Counted from the first letter of the stretch, positions 25,054 through 36,989 are shown. The stretch: DNA of 64,000 nt from Cymbidium sinense (GCA_021442155.1 CM038220.1:78913817-78977816); one strand, 5' to 3'. A program made the numbers and translations. Notes: a model not told the origin generated them from the letters alone.

Positions 25054-25142
25054 TGCCTCATGTAATTGATGATTTGTACAACCAGTTCTCTTTTCCCCTC
25101 ATCAACACCAACCAGCAATGAGTAATCCATGACATCAATGGA
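25054..25142 (-). pseudogene. Captured exon of a FAB1/PIP5K-type phosphoinositide kinase
   Basis: On the minus strand an intron-acceptor-like tract (TTTTCTTGCTTTACAG) at 25158-25143 is followed by SIDVMDYSLLVGVDEGKREL and VVQIINYMRQ. VMDYSLLVG is the hallmark of the PIP-kinase catalytic domain, and the wording matches plant FAB1 (PtdIns3P 5-kinase) near its C-terminus. Similarity stops abruptly at 25053, before the expected YTWDK continuation. Neither the upstream kinase domain nor the C-terminus is recognisable nearby. An isolated exon with its splice acceptor inside a MULE is what transduplication of host genes by MULEs produces. The protein would have no activity. Confidence 0.8.
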
Positions 25143-25158
25143 CTGTAAAGCAAGAAAA

Positions 25159-26569
25159 AAATAAGCCAAAAGTAAATAAATAAATGCTAGGGAAGGAACA
25201 AGAAAAAAAGCATGGAATAAAAAGAAATTGCTCATTAAGCAATTTATTTAACATGGTTCTCATCTTCCTTGCTTCACAAATTAATGAACGTTAATTATAA
25301 TAATGCAAAATAATAGAAAAATAATCATCACACATAATCATTACTAAATGATGCTTGAATATATCAAACTAGATGCATTAATAAACCATTATTCTCATTC
25401 ACATACATAATGCTACAAACTGAAAGTAGAAAGGAGAAGCACAACATATTTACCTGTAATGATATACATCATCAACTTAGTGTACCTTTCAAATAATTGA
25501 TGAGTGCATGGTTGACATTAATGTTGATACAAATAAGACTTCTATCTCCTTTGTCAACATAAAAGATGAGTGCATGGTAAACCGACAGTTTTAAAAGAAG
25601 AATGCAGGCATTATGTAACTAATGTATTGGTGGAAAAGAGAACATACTTCCTCCTAAATTGACTTCTTAGAGCAATAACACAAGGGAAATGAGGAATCAA
25701 AAGATGATAGTCAAGGCATCAATAACCAACATACACTGCAACATTGACTATGTAGCAGTCATCATTCTTATCCCTTTGCTTCCAGGCAAACACCACTCGA
25801 GCATATTATTCCCTCATCAACAACTTCAACGTTAAGAATATGACCACTGCAGTGAAAGAGTAAGGGATGCATTTACAAATTTTGTGGCATGCAAAAAGAC
25901 TGACTTGCTACAATTCATTATCATTTCAGGCATTGAGCACATATTTATGCATATAACTTCCACATGAACGAACCGTTGGGATCAAGTAATATTGCAAACT
26001 CTGAAAAGTTGTGCTAAACCAATAAACATTTGATACAAAATGCATAAAGGTCTAAGGTTTCTAATGCAACTAGCATAATGCAATGAATTTACATCATGCT
26101 AAATAATAAGGATTCAAAGATCATGGATTATATGAAAATTTGTTATGTTAGGTGTAAATTTGGAAGTAAATGAAGTGATATAGCGATAAAATAATAAATA
26201 ATTCCAAACGTACTTATTGCCACCAAAAAATCAACAAACAAATTTATATTTTACACAATCATTAAAAAAACTAATTATAGCTAATTACTCTTGTAACACT
26301 AATAACAAATAGTCTAAAGTGAAGAAAAATCAAAACCCTCACACTAGGACAATGAGCTATCTTTTCTGAAATTTGTTATCCCACGAACCTATTCAGGGAT
26401 TATGATTGTAATTGACATTAATGTGTGTACAGTCGAAGAACACATAATTTAATGATGTCATGCACTAAAATGTTTCCCAGTAATGATATCCATCATCAGC
26501 TTAGTGTATCCTTCAGCCGACTGATTGATTGTTGAGCTTGAGTTAAATTTTTAGCAATAGAACATCGTA
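25159..26569. other. Interior of element 1 between captured exon and transposase gene
   Basis: No gene assigned. It contains an imperfect duplicate of the block TAATGATATcCATCATCAgCTTAGTGTA (near 25455 and 26480), which also exists in element 2 near 40335; the lower-case positions differ between copies. It probably belongs to the 3' side of the transposase gene. The rest is A/T-rich. Confidence 0.4.
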
Positions 26570-28762
26570 TTAGTTAATGATATGTAATAGCATGATTGAT
26601 GGGTTTTCCATGCATACCTCTAAAAAGCACTCAGGCATAGTAGAAAAAGGTGTTGCAATTGGTGACTCCACATGTTCTCCACCCCTCTCAGATTGTTCTT
26701 TCGACTCAGTAACAACAAAAGAATGATGGTTTAAAGTTTCAAAACAATATGTAAATACTATAACTTTAGAGGCAAATAGAAAATTACCTCTTTCTTGGTT
26801 CTCTCCCAATATCCTTAAGCCTTGCATTTGAAACACCCTTTGATGCTTAAGCGGATCCTTTAAAATGTCATTTCCTTTATATCTTGTGGTTGACTTCTTT
26901 TCTTAGTTTACATCCGAGGTGAATTCCCACGTAATATTGAGTCAACATTATCAGATAGTTTTTTTAAGGATCTAAGCATATACTCCTCAGCTGTCTTATT
27001 ATCCTGTGCCCTGGTGCTTATTTGATATGCATATCGACTGATGTGGTTCCGAAAAATAATGCCAATTTTATTTCCATCATTGCCTTGCACATCTTTTAAG
27101 TTCTTGTGCACTGTCAAAGTAGATATCCCTATTTTCTCTGGTTCTAGAGCATGAGAAGGTACTTATCTAGAATGTGCACAATATCTTCTAAGAATTGGAT
27201 GTAGTGGGCACAAAGCAATCCCATCATTTCAAATTTTTTACAACTATAGGTAATATTCAGGCTTATCTTGTCAAAATGAGTAGTCCAAGTTTTGGAAGAC
27301 CTCTTATTCTCTAAGTTTCTCACAAAATACTCCATGGGATTGTCATATGAAACATTTGCTGCTAATCCTCCAACACCATGCAAAAATTCTTCCTCGAACA
27401 TTGTATAAAGCTTTCTTGTGTAAAATATAGTAGCTTGTTTGAGTTGGTCTTAACAGAACATTATTGCATTTTAATCTTCATCATGTTCATTACGACGCCA
27501 TGTGTCGATAACCTTCTCCAATCCCATGAAGCAATCTATGATTGAACTTGTTGGTTTAGAGATTCCGTGGCATACATTATTCATAAACTCACTATGTTAC
27601 ATGACAAGATTCTCATCTGAGAATGAGTTTGAATCTGGACCACTTGCTTCTCTTGTATAAAGCTCAAACAATTGATCTAAATTGCCCTCATCTAGCATAG
27701 TACACCAAGAACTCCTCCTATGAGTCACACTTGCTCATGCACGTATATAATAGATTTTGCACTGTCTTATTACTATTAAAGCAGTGTACCTTCGAAGGAG
27801 TTTTTTTTTTGAAATATGCCATTGGCACATGAATGAATATCGGTATCTGTTTTGATAGCTCTGCCATTGCGATCTTGATCTGAATATTGTTATAGGATGC
27901 CTATCACTCATTAATAGAAATATTTTGAATAGCCATGTGAATGACTCAATTGTCTCTTCTGATAGAAAGGTTACTCCAAATAAGATATTTTGCCAGTGAT
28001 GATTCACTTTAACAAAAAGGGCACATATAAGATTATATTTATTGAGTCGATAGCTTGTATCAAAAATTATGACATTCCCAAAATAATCATATTCTATCCT
28101 TGACATGCATTGCTCCAAAAAAACTAACCAAATCATCATTAACTTGGACATCCCATGCAAACATCCCATCTCCCTTATCTTTCTTGAATAGTTGTATTAA
28201 TGCATTACTATCATATCTCGATCTTCTCTCTTTTTGGATGAAATTGAATGCATCTCTTTTTGTGAATCTTATATTTTCCATGCTGCCAACTTTCTCACTT
28301 AGATAGCTAAATGCATTAGTTGCTCTAATTTCGGCCTCTGTCATTTTAACACCTTCTCATCGATGCCTGTATGATCTAAGAAGATGTAGGTCACCCAACT
28401 TTGCCAATGAATGATTAAGACTTTCTATATATTTTTTAACCTTCCAATTCCCATATAAATCAACAAAAAACCTAATCATGGCCGAACAACCACTCCTTGT
28501 ATATATACGGAATCTAAGGTTTAGATTGGAAGCTTTCTTCTGACCTACTTTTGCACATAAAAAATCCTTTGATTTCAATTTCTTGGAGTTTGGCCAATAG
28601 CTAGTATGATCCTTCTTAACATTGAACCCAGTTTGATGAGCATAATCATAGTACAATGCATAAGCCTCTATGTCATTGTGAACCGTGGTGTTGTTTCCCC
28701 ACATTTGGGTCATTAGACATCACGACTTCATCATTGCACTGCTCATTTACTGCATTCACCTG
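26570..28762 (-). pseudogene. FAR1/FHY3-type MULE transposase gene of element 1, decayed
   Basis: Minus strand from an acceptor-like TTTGCACAG near 28763. The FAR1 zinc-finger-like domain is at 28713-28357 (EAYALYYDYAHQTGFNVKKD, RFRIYTRSGCSAMIRF, LNHSLAKLGDLHLLRSYRH). The linker 28344-28087 leads into the MULE transposase domain (EYDYFGNVIIFDTSYRLNKY, then VNHHWQNILFGVTFLSEETI, ESFTWLFKIFLLMSDRHPIT), followed by CQWHISKK near 27820. The SWIM zinc finger lies near 27240 (TYSCKKFEMMGLLCAHYI): its first Cys is Tyr here. The C-terminal part is at 27117-26570 (YMLRSLKKLSDNVDSILRGN). Known MULE transposases cut and paste using a DDE triad; the first D is visible in FDTSY, but the second-D region reads IFRSRS because of a frameshift. 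There are several further frameshifts and probably an internal deletion between 27735 and 27420. Convergent with the ULP1 gene. Confidence 0.88.
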
Positions 28763-28799
28763 TGCAAACATAAATATGTCACATGCAGAACAGCTCAAA

Positions 28800-30080
28800 A
28801 AATGAAAAAAAAATGTACTCTAATGAGAGTACAGAGAGTATAGATACCAATCTCCCCTAAAAACCAACCAATTATTCTAAATTGCTTCAAGTGTAATAAA
28901 CATATTCTCTCCAAACAAGCCAAAAATTTGACAAAATTGAAAAATATGTACTCTCATAGAGTATAGAGTGATGCAAATCTCCCACAAAAACCCACCAATT
29001 AGCCTCCAATTTGCTTCTAGTGGAATGTAATAAACATATTCTCTTCAAACAGGTCAAAAAATCTTACAAAAATTAAAAAAAATGTACTCTCATGAGAGTG
29101 CAGAGAGTACAGATGTCAATCTCTCCTAAAAACCCACCAATCAGCATCCAAATTTCTTCTATTGGAATGTAATAAATATATTATATCCAAATAGTCCAAA
29201 AAATCTTAGAGAGAATGGAAAAAATCTGTACTCTCATGAGAGTACAGAGTACAGATGTCAATCTCTCCTAAAAACCAATCAATCAGCCTCCAAATTACTT
29301 CTAGTGAAATGTAATAAACATATTCTCTCCAAATAGACCAAAAAATCTTATAAATATTGAAAAAAAATGTACTCTCATGAGAGTACAGAGAGTGCAGATG
29401 CAAATCTCCCCTAAGAACTAACTAATCAGCCTCCAAATTGCTTCTAGTGTAATGCAATAAACATATCATATCCAAATAGGCCAAAAAATCTTAGAGAGAA
29501 TGAAAAAAAAATTTGTACTCTCATAAGAGTATAGAGAGTACAAATGCAAATCTCTCTTAAAACCAATCACCCAAATTACTTCTAGTGGAATATAATAAAC
29601 ATATTTTTTTCCAAACAGGACAAAAAATATGATAAATATTGAAAAAATATGTACTCTCATTAGAGTACAGATGCAAGTCTCCCCTAAAAACCCACCAATC
29701 GACCTCCAAATTGCTTCTAGTGGAATATAATAAACATATTATCTCCAAACAGGCCAAAAAATCTTACAGAGAATGAAAAAAAAATATGTACTCTCAAGAG
29801 TAAGAGTACAAATGTAAATCTCCATAAAATCCTCTCCAAATTGCTTGGAATGTAATAAATGATTCTCTCCAAAGCGGGCCAAAAAATCTTACAGAATTGA
29901 AAAAATTCTCCAGAGTACAAAATACGATCTCCCTAAAAACCAACCAATCAGCCTACAACTTATAATGCCGTATACTAATCATATTATATCCAAATAGGGT
30001 CAAAAATCTGAAAAAAAAAAAAGATAAAATGGGTTATGCTCTCATGCGAATACAGAGAGTACATATGCAAAATAATTCCT
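28800..30080 (-). repeat. Palindrome-centred tandem array, element 1 right, reversed
   Basis: About ten units of ~140 bp in inverse orientation to 12535-16755. On the minus strand the order is again GCATCTGTACTCTC, palindrome, T-rich stretch, CCTGTTTGGAG, ATATGTTTATTACATTCCA, GAAGCAATTTGGAGGCTG. Units lie near 28820, 28955, 29085, 29230, 29370, 29520, 29655, 29795, 29905 and 30040. The last ones are eroded. Confidence 0.93.
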
Positions 30081-30208
30081 AAAACAAGCAAAGTCCTCTT
30101 ACAAAAAACTCCTAACAGTGTAGGAAATATACATTAAATAGAAGAATTTCATAGAATATCACTAATAAACCCTAAAAAAATTCTACATATAAAACGGTTC
30201 AAAGATTT

Positions 30209-30209
<1 letters not shown>

Positions 30210-30274
<65 letters not shown>
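30210..30274. repeat. (TA)n microsatellite near right end of element 1
   Basis: About 65 bp of pure TA between the reversed array and the right TIR. Confidence 0.97.
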
Positions 30275-30276
<2 letters not shown>

Positions 30277-30344
30277 TTTAAATTTTTTCACCCATTCGAA
30301 CAACCTTTCTTCTCCATTGTTTGAGCGGATGAGAGTATCGGGGT

Positions 30345-30489
30345 AGTGTTAACGTCGTTAATCGCCAATTACAATTACTTGCAAAAATATTAAAAAAAAA
30401 ATGATATTTTTTAATAATGGACATGTGCAGCAATACGATTGGAGTCCGCACGTAAAGCTACGTCTGGACTCCGCATGCAATATTTTCTC
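30345..30489 (-). repeat. Right terminal inverted repeat of element 1
   Basis: Ends ...GCATGCAATATTTTCTC at 30489. Reverse-complement counterpart of 12098-12240. Confidence 0.85.
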
Positions 30490-30498
30490 CCTACATCG
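30490..30498. repeat. 9-bp target-site duplication of element 1, right (degraded)
   Basis: CCTACATCG; pairs with CATACATGG at 12089-12097. Confidence 0.68.
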
Positions 30499-30951
30499 AC
30501 CACAACTGGGAACACACCCCGCTCCAACCAAGCCCCATCCAGTCTCCTTCTCTTCTTGAAACTCTAAACAAAGCCAACTTTCACCTCTCACGTGAGTGAA
30601 TCCACCACCGGTGTGGGTCTTAGGCCAAATTCAGATCGTCTCCCCATCGGTATGTCGATGTGAAATCCTCTCCCCAAAGCTCGATGAGATGAAACGGACG
30701 TCCTCTTGCTCTTGGCGATCCCATAGCTCACACGACCTCGGCCTTGCCTCCTTCCCTCAATGCCCAGGCCAACTCAGTTCAACTTCCTCTCGTCCTTCAT
30801 TCACATGCAGGTGACTCATCTTCAGATCGATGGTTCACGACTTCATTCTAAAAGCCATTTTCTATATGTTTCTTCTTGTAGGCGACCCACCTTTTAGTTA
30901 GATCCACGTAGAAGCTAGGCTGCACAAATTTGCTTGGCCCCCACTACCCCC
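30499..30951. other. GC-richer host island between the two MULEs
   Basis: About 450 bp whose base composition stands out from the AT-rich surroundings. It has an open frame of 72 codons on + (30596-30814) and splice-like words (CACATGCAG then GTGACTC near 30810; TTCTTGTAG then GCGACCC near 30882), so it could be a gene leader or a 5' exon. I recognise no family. Once both MULEs are removed, this stretch would join 12097 to 44164 and form the DNA upstream of the MADS copy at 11.3 kb. Confidence 0.45.
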
Positions 30952-30960
30952 CTCTTGCAC
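30952..30960. repeat. 9-bp target-site duplication of element 2, left
   Basis: CTCTTGCAC, identical to 44155-44163. Confidence 0.93.
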
Positions 30961-31115
30961 GAGAAAATATTACGTCCGGAGTCCCCATGTAGCTTTACGT
31001 GTGGACTCCAATCCATGGCCGATGTGTGTCTGTATTCTTTTCCCCATTTTAGCTTAAGCGATGCGAATGACGACCTTTGTAAAGGGATGGCGTATTCTTG
31101 ACGCCATTTATGCTT
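30961..31115 (+). repeat. Left terminal inverted repeat of element 2
   Basis: Starts GAGAAAATATTAC. Shared with the right end: CCGGAGTCC, GTAGCTTTAC, TGTGGACTCCAATCCATGGC and TATTCTTTTCCCCATTTTAG. Weaker matches continue to the CGCCATTTATGC block near 31110. Confidence 0.92.
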
Positions 31116-31173
31116 CCTCTGGCCCGACCCGGCCCGTCTCATTCAAAAAGTGGGAGAAGAAGAATGAGATGAT

Positions 31174-31395
31174 ACTGTCGTTCGACATTCCTCATCACAG
31201 AATAGTTTAGGGCTTTCTTTCGATGAAGGATTTTTTCTCAGCTTAGCTCCCGCTCTCGATTGGCGCACGTCCGGCCTTTGCTCAGTGATATAGTAAATCA
31301 AAAATTGAGGTATTGTAGGTGACTACATGAGGTATTCATTCGAACTTGAATGAATTTAGGGTTTACTCTATTCTTCTCCGTCGATGAAAGATTGG
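31174..31395 (+). other. Conserved leader between TIR and array (element 2)
   Basis: Homologous to 12258-12500 of element 1 (CATCACAGAATAGTTTAGGG; AAAATTGAGGTATTGTAGG; TGAATTTAGGGTTTACTCT). Candidate promoter and 5' UTR of the ULP1 gene. Confidence 0.6.
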
Positions 31396-31404
31396 TTATT
31401 TTTT

Positions 31405-34400
31405 ATAGGTTATTTTGTATGTGTACTCTTTGTATCTCTCTCGAGGGTACATAGTATTTAGGGCTTTTTTCCAGTTTCTTTAGCCTGGTTCTTGAGATTA
31501 TGTTCATTACATTCCAATGGAAGTATTTGGAGGCTGTTTGGATGATTTCTGGGGGGTTTTTTATATCTGTACTCTCTGTACCTCTCTTGAGAGTACAGAT
31601 CATTTATGACCTTTTTTTGCAATTTCTTTGGCCTGGTTCCTGAGTTTATGTTCATTATATTCCAATGGAAATAATTTGGAAATTTGGGAGGGTATTTTAC
31701 ATCTGTACTCTCTGTACTCTCTCGAGGGTACAGATCATTTAGGACCTACTTTTTTAGTTTATCTTGCCTTCTTCTTAAGATTATATTTAGGGCATTCCAA
31801 TGAAAGCAATTTGAGGCTGATATTTGGGGATATTTTACATGTACTCTCAGAGCTCTCTCGAGGTTCTGATTATTTAGCATACTTTTTTTAATTTATCTTG
31901 CATTCTTCTTGAGATTATATTTAAGCATTCCAATGGAAGCAATTTGTAGATGTTTGGATGGTTTAGGTGTTTTTTACGTACTCTTTGTACCTCTCTTGAG
32001 TGAGAACATTTAGGGTCTTTTTCCAATTTATTTTGCTGTTTATTGAGATTATATTTAGGGCATTCCAATGGAAGCAATTTGAAAAACTTGGATGGTTTTG
32101 GTATTTTGCATCACTCTCTTGAGGAGAACAATCTTTCATGACTTTTTCCAGTTTATTTTGCCTATTTCTTGAGATTATATTTAGGGCATTCCAATGGAAG
32201 CAAATTGAAGGTTGTTTGGATGGTTTGGGGGTATTTTGCATCTACTACTGCCTCTCTCAGTAGATCATTTAGACTACTTTTTTTAGTTTATCTTGCCTTC
32301 TTCTTGAGATTATATTTAGGGCATTTCAATGGAAGCAATTTGAAGTTTGTTTGGATGGGGGTATTTTGAATCACTCTACCTCTCTTGAGGGTATAGATCA
32401 TTTAGAACTTTTTGGTTTATCTTGCCTTCTTCTTGAGATTATATTTAGGGCATTCCAATGGAAGCAATTTGAAGGTGTTTGGATGGTTTAGGGGTATTTT
32501 GCATATGTACTCTTTGTCTCTCAGTTGAGATCATTTAGGGCATACTCTTTTCAGTTTATCTTGCATTCTTCTTGAGATTATATTTAGGGCATTCCAATGG
32601 AAGCAATTTGGAGGCTGTTTGGATGGATTCTGGGGTGTTTTCTACATCTGTACTCTCTGTACCTCTCTTGAGGGTATAGAATATTTAGGGCCTTTTTTCC
32701 TAATTTATTTTGCTTGCTTATTGAGATTATGTTTAGGGCATTCTAATGGAAGTAATTTGAAAGCTGCTTGGATGGTTTACGGGGTATTGTACTCTCTACC
32801 TCTCTTGAGGGTACGATCTTTATGACCTTTTTTTAGTTTATTTTTCTTGTTTATTGAGATTATATTTAGGGCATTCCAATGGAAAACAATTGAATGTTTG
32901 GATGGTTTAGGGGTATTTTGCATCTGTACTCTGTACCTCTCTTTCAGGTATAGATCATTTAAAACTACTTTTTTTATCTTGCCTTCTTCTTGAGATTATA
33001 TTTAGGGCATTCCAATGGAAGCAATTTGAAGGCTGTTTGGATGGTTTCTGGGGGGGTATTTTGCATCTACTCTGCCTCTCTTGAGGGTAGATCATTTAGA
33101 ACTACTTTTTTTTTATCTTGTCTTCTTCTTGTAGATTATATTTAGGGCATTCCAATGGAAGTAATTTGGAGGGTTTGGATGGTTTCGGGGTATTTTGCAT
33201 ATGTACTCTCGTACCTCTCTTGAGTCTGAGTCATTTAGGCATACTTTTTTAGTTTATTTTGCATTCTTGAGATTATATATTTAGGGCATTCCAATGGAAG
33301 CAATTTGAGGTGTTTGGATGGATTCGGGTGTTTTACATGTACTCTGTACCTCTCTTGAGTATAGAATATTTGGACTTTTTTTCCTAATTTATTTTGCTTC
33401 TTATTAGATTATGTTTAATTCTAATGGAAGCAATTTGAAAGTTTGGATGATTTGGGTGTATTTTGTATGTACTCTGTACCTCTCTTGAGGAATTCTGAGC
33501 ATCTTTTATGACCTTTTTTTTTAGTTTATTTTTTTGCTTTATTGAGATTATATATTTAGATTCCAATGGAAAGCATTGGAGGCTATTTGGATGGTTTGGG
33601 GATTTTGCATTATACTCTCTCTCTTAGAGGGATCATTTAGGACTTTTGGTTTATCTTGCTTTTCTTGAGATTATATTTAGCATTCCAATGGAAGCAATTT
33701 GAAGGTTTGTTTGGATGGTTTCGGTATTTTGTATCTGTACTCTCTCTCTACAAATCATTTACTACTTTTTTCAATTTATCTTACATTTCTTGAGATTATA
33801 TTTAGGGCATTCCAATGGAAGTAATTTGGAGGCTATTTGGATGGTTTACTATTTTTTGCATTTGTACTCTCTACCTCTTGAGGGTGAGAACATTTAAGCC
33901 TTTTTTCCAATTTATTTTGCCTATTTCTTGAGATTATATTTAGGGCATTCCAATGGAAGCAATTTGATGTCTTGGATGATTTGGGTATTTTTTTTTACAT
34001 ATACTCTCTGTATCTCTGGAGGGTCTGAGCATTTAGAGACTTCTTTTTTAGGTTTATTTTTTCTCTTTTGATTATGTTCATTACATTCAATGGAAGTAAT
34101 TTGATGGCTATTTGGATGATTTCAGATTTTTTCTCGTACTCTGTACCTCTGGAGATTCTGAGCATTTAGACTTTTTTTTTTAGTTTATTTTTCACCTTCT
34201 TTAGATTATGTTCATTACATTCCAATGGATGCAATTTGGAGGCTTAGGATGGTCTTTGGGAGTTTTTTGGCATCTGTACTCTCATACTCTCTTGAACGAG
34301 ATCATTTGAGACTTCTTTTTTGTTTATTTTGCTTTATTGAGATTATGTTTTAGCATTCCAATGAAATTTGAAACATTGGATGATTTTGGGGTATTTTGCA

Positions 34401-34555
34401 TCATCTCTAACCTCTCTTGATGATCTTTTATGATATTTTCAATTTTGGCCTAATTATTGAGATTATATTTAGGGCATTCCAATGGAAGCAATTTGGAGGC
34501 TGTTTGGATGGTTTCTTGGGGTTTTTTTTTGCATTCTATTTGGAATATTTGAAGG
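31405..34555 (+). repeat. Palindrome-centred tandem array, element 2 left
   Basis: About 23 units of ~135 bp. Typical unit: TTTTGCATCTGTACTCTC, then TGTACCTCTCTTGAGGGTAC, GATCATTTAGG, CTTTTTTCAGTTTATTTTGC, TTCTTGAGATTATATTTAGG, GCATTCCAATGGAAGCAATT, TGGAGGCTGTTTGGATGG and TTTCGGGG. The frame of the unit (GCAATTTGGAGGCTGTTTGG and the TGTAC inverted pair) is shared with the element 1 arrays; the remainder has diverged. Many units have small deletions that trim the palindrome. Confidence 0.94.
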
Positions 34556-34589
34556 CTGTTAGTTTTGATGGGTGATTTGTATGTCCTCT

Positions 34590-36970
34590 CCTACTGACTT
34601 TTCTTTTTGAAGTTTACCATGTGGGAAAAGGATAACTTCAAGATATCACCTTTTACATAGAGCGTGTTCGATAATATTTAAGATCTTGATGAAACGATAT
34701 TTTAAAGAGGCTTCATCATCTTTCATTAGACTCCACAAAATTAAGCAGACTTGCCATTACATCGATCTCTTTCTTAACATAGAAAGAAAGCTTTCTTGTT
34801 AGGTGGGCGTTCATTCTTTCACCCCAGGAAGTTGCGGTGATGTAGGGATGCCCAGAGGAGAAGGTCTTATGGCAATCCCATGGTAGTTATTCATCGGACT
34901 ACAAGAATCACAGCATTGGATGGCTCATTGCACACCGTTTGTCGTACATATATTTTCTGCTGTCAAATCTATTTTTTGTATATCACAACTATAGGGTGGC
35001 ATCGAAATTGATTACAATGTCGATGGCTAGATTTGTTGGAATTGAGCCATTTGGGACTTTAGTTTCCCAATTTGATGTTATTACATCAAAGATTTGAACT
35101 AGTTTACATGAGTGGCTTTGTCACTCTTCATGGTATCTATATCTCCAAGAATGTGTAATTTCGTTGAAGTTAAGCTTTAAATATTCATTGTAGATATAGG
35201 GTACATAAGCATCAGCCCATCATTTCCATCTGCAGAAAAGCATTATCTTTGCGATGGGAAAAAATTGAGTTTCAAATAATGCTTTCCTTGGTTTGGGAGG
35301 ACACCAGGTGACATATAATAATATCACTTAGTTCATATAAGAATATCTTTATTTATATTGTATGTCTTCACATTTTCTTATCGGTTTAACAGTGATTTCA
35401 TTGAGGACATATTAAAGAGGAGACGGCTCCTTGAATCGATGTCCCCTTGACAATCACATGTCGATGCGGTCCCATTTTGTCCAATGAGTTCAACCCCATG
35501 ACTCTCCATATGTCTCTCCTCGATATTCTCCCATCAGGTATTTGCTTTCCCCCTCCTTACCCACATTGCGGTGGAAAGGATACTTGCAGTTTGAGACTTG
35601 AAAGATCTGATTGTCTTTTCAACAATGGGAGAGGATGGATGGGCTTGATTTCTGGGTTGTGTTCTTGAGGAAGTTCTTCTGCAGTAGTCCTACCACCCCA
35701 TGTGGGGAGGTTCCTATGAGTCACTGGGAAACTCTTGAGGAGGCTACCAGGAGCATCCCATGGAGGGTACCTGAGGAGGCTACCACAGAAAGCCCGAGGA
35801 TCGAGGAAGCTCTTGTGGAGGCTACCATAGAAGTGGAGTTGGATACTTGAAGCCCATTAGAGTTCACCAGGTGAAGTTCTTGTGGAGGCCGCACACGATC
35901 TTGAAATGGCTGCATCATTGAGCGTGGTGTGAAGGTTTGTGGATGAGGAAGAGGAAGCTTTGTTCCCCAGTTATAGGAAGTCACGAGCAAGAATAACTAA
36001 TGTGGTATCCATTCAAGATGGGAACGAGGTAGGATTACTTTCTTTTAAATTTGAGATAAAAGAAATAGATTTCACTAAATTTTTTATAGGTTCACAAAGA
36101 TGAGGAGGTAAAGATTGATTCACGGCTATCGTTGTGGTGGAGCATCAATCATGGGTATGAATTATCTAAGTAGATCGATCATTAACATAGTGAATCTCTT
36201 CATCACTAAATTTCATCATTAGTTATTTTTGTTGCGATAGAGAGGCACATCATTTTGTTGAGTTCTCATCCGAGCTATCATGCTCCATCTTTGACCCGTC
36301 AGATTACAATAAGTCAATCTTCAATCACTCCTTCATACATAAAATAACTATTCATTTAATTAAGGTCACTTTAAAATATTTATCAAAGTGGGAGAATATC
36401 ATTATTTTTTGAGGTGATGAGTTCGATAGATCAATCTCGATGCACATTGATTCTTGCCTTATTTCTAGAAGTATTCACTTTCATGCATATGTCCCCTATA
36501 TTTCATGCTTGCATTGGGTGTTACCCCAGAATGTTAGGTATTTAATTCTTGTTTGTTTAGATAAAAGCTAGAATATAATCATTCTCTTCTTTTCTTTTCG
36601 AGTTATGCAAGTAAAAGCAAAATGTTCATCGTATGTTTTGACATGTGTGAGTTAATCTTGTATTATAGATGTGACACTAATGATATTAGTGTATATTTTT
36701 TATGACTCATTACCCAAACCAACCCATAAGAGCATTCTTCACGAGATTGTAAACAGTTTTCAAATTTGGTTCCTCTTATTTTTTTTACAGCCAACTTATT
36801 GAGATTATGTTGCTATTGAGATCAAATTACTTGTTGAAGATCTGATCTTTTGATCTAGAAAATGGCCAATCAAAATGGTGAGTTTTACAGTCAATAATTG
36901 TGTTATGCGAGATGTTTATCCAAACATGGAAGAATCCACAAACTCAGTGGTACCACCATAGAAGATGAAT
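34590..36970 (+). pseudogene. ULP1-like (C48) peptidase gene of element 2, decayed
   Basis: Homologue of 16780-20300. It starts at 34615 (MWEKDNFK), followed by an N-terminal part ending near 34860 (FILSPQEVAVM then a frame change at GCPE). It has about 700 bp of coding-like DNA (34870-35560) absent from element 1. The low-complexity Glu/Ala/Thr-rich segment is at 35611-35850. A peptidase-like region follows near 36395-36530 (ENIIIF, then SMHIDS and a segment equivalent to YSLCRLYGDTFHACTG), and WPIKMVSFTVNN lies near 36865. The catalytic His-Asp-Cys cannot be read cleanly and stops are frequent. The function (SUMO-specific peptidase family) is assigned by homology to the element 1 copy. Confidence 0.6.
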
Positions 36971-36989
36971 ATATTTAGAAATGAATTTA

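Larger units (their letters stand above)
12098..30489. mobile_element. Giant Mutator-like element 1 (ULP1 plus FAR1 type, 18.4 kb)
   Basis: The ends are GAGAAAATATT...AATATTTTCTC, with about 145-bp terminal inverted repeats and a 9-bp, 7/9-matching duplication. The internal order is: left TIR, conserved leader, forward palindrome-repeat array (12535-16755), ULP1-type peptidase gene on + (16780-20300, itself interrupted by a 1.57-kb palindrome), second forward array (20545-23270), AT-rich filler with a captured FAB1-kinase exon, FAR1/MULE transposase gene on - (26570-28762), reversed array (28800-30080), TA microsatellite, right TIR. Transposase plus ULP-like peptidase in a MULE is the known Kaonashi (KI-MULE) arrangement. 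Both genes are broken, so this copy is not autonomous. Confidence 0.88.

Noticed and set aside
30490..30960. Spacer as a separate small element bounded by the inward MULE ends
   Set aside because: The termini face the wrong way (each TIR belongs to the large element beside it), and the 9-bp duplications assign them to 12098-30489 and 30961-44154.
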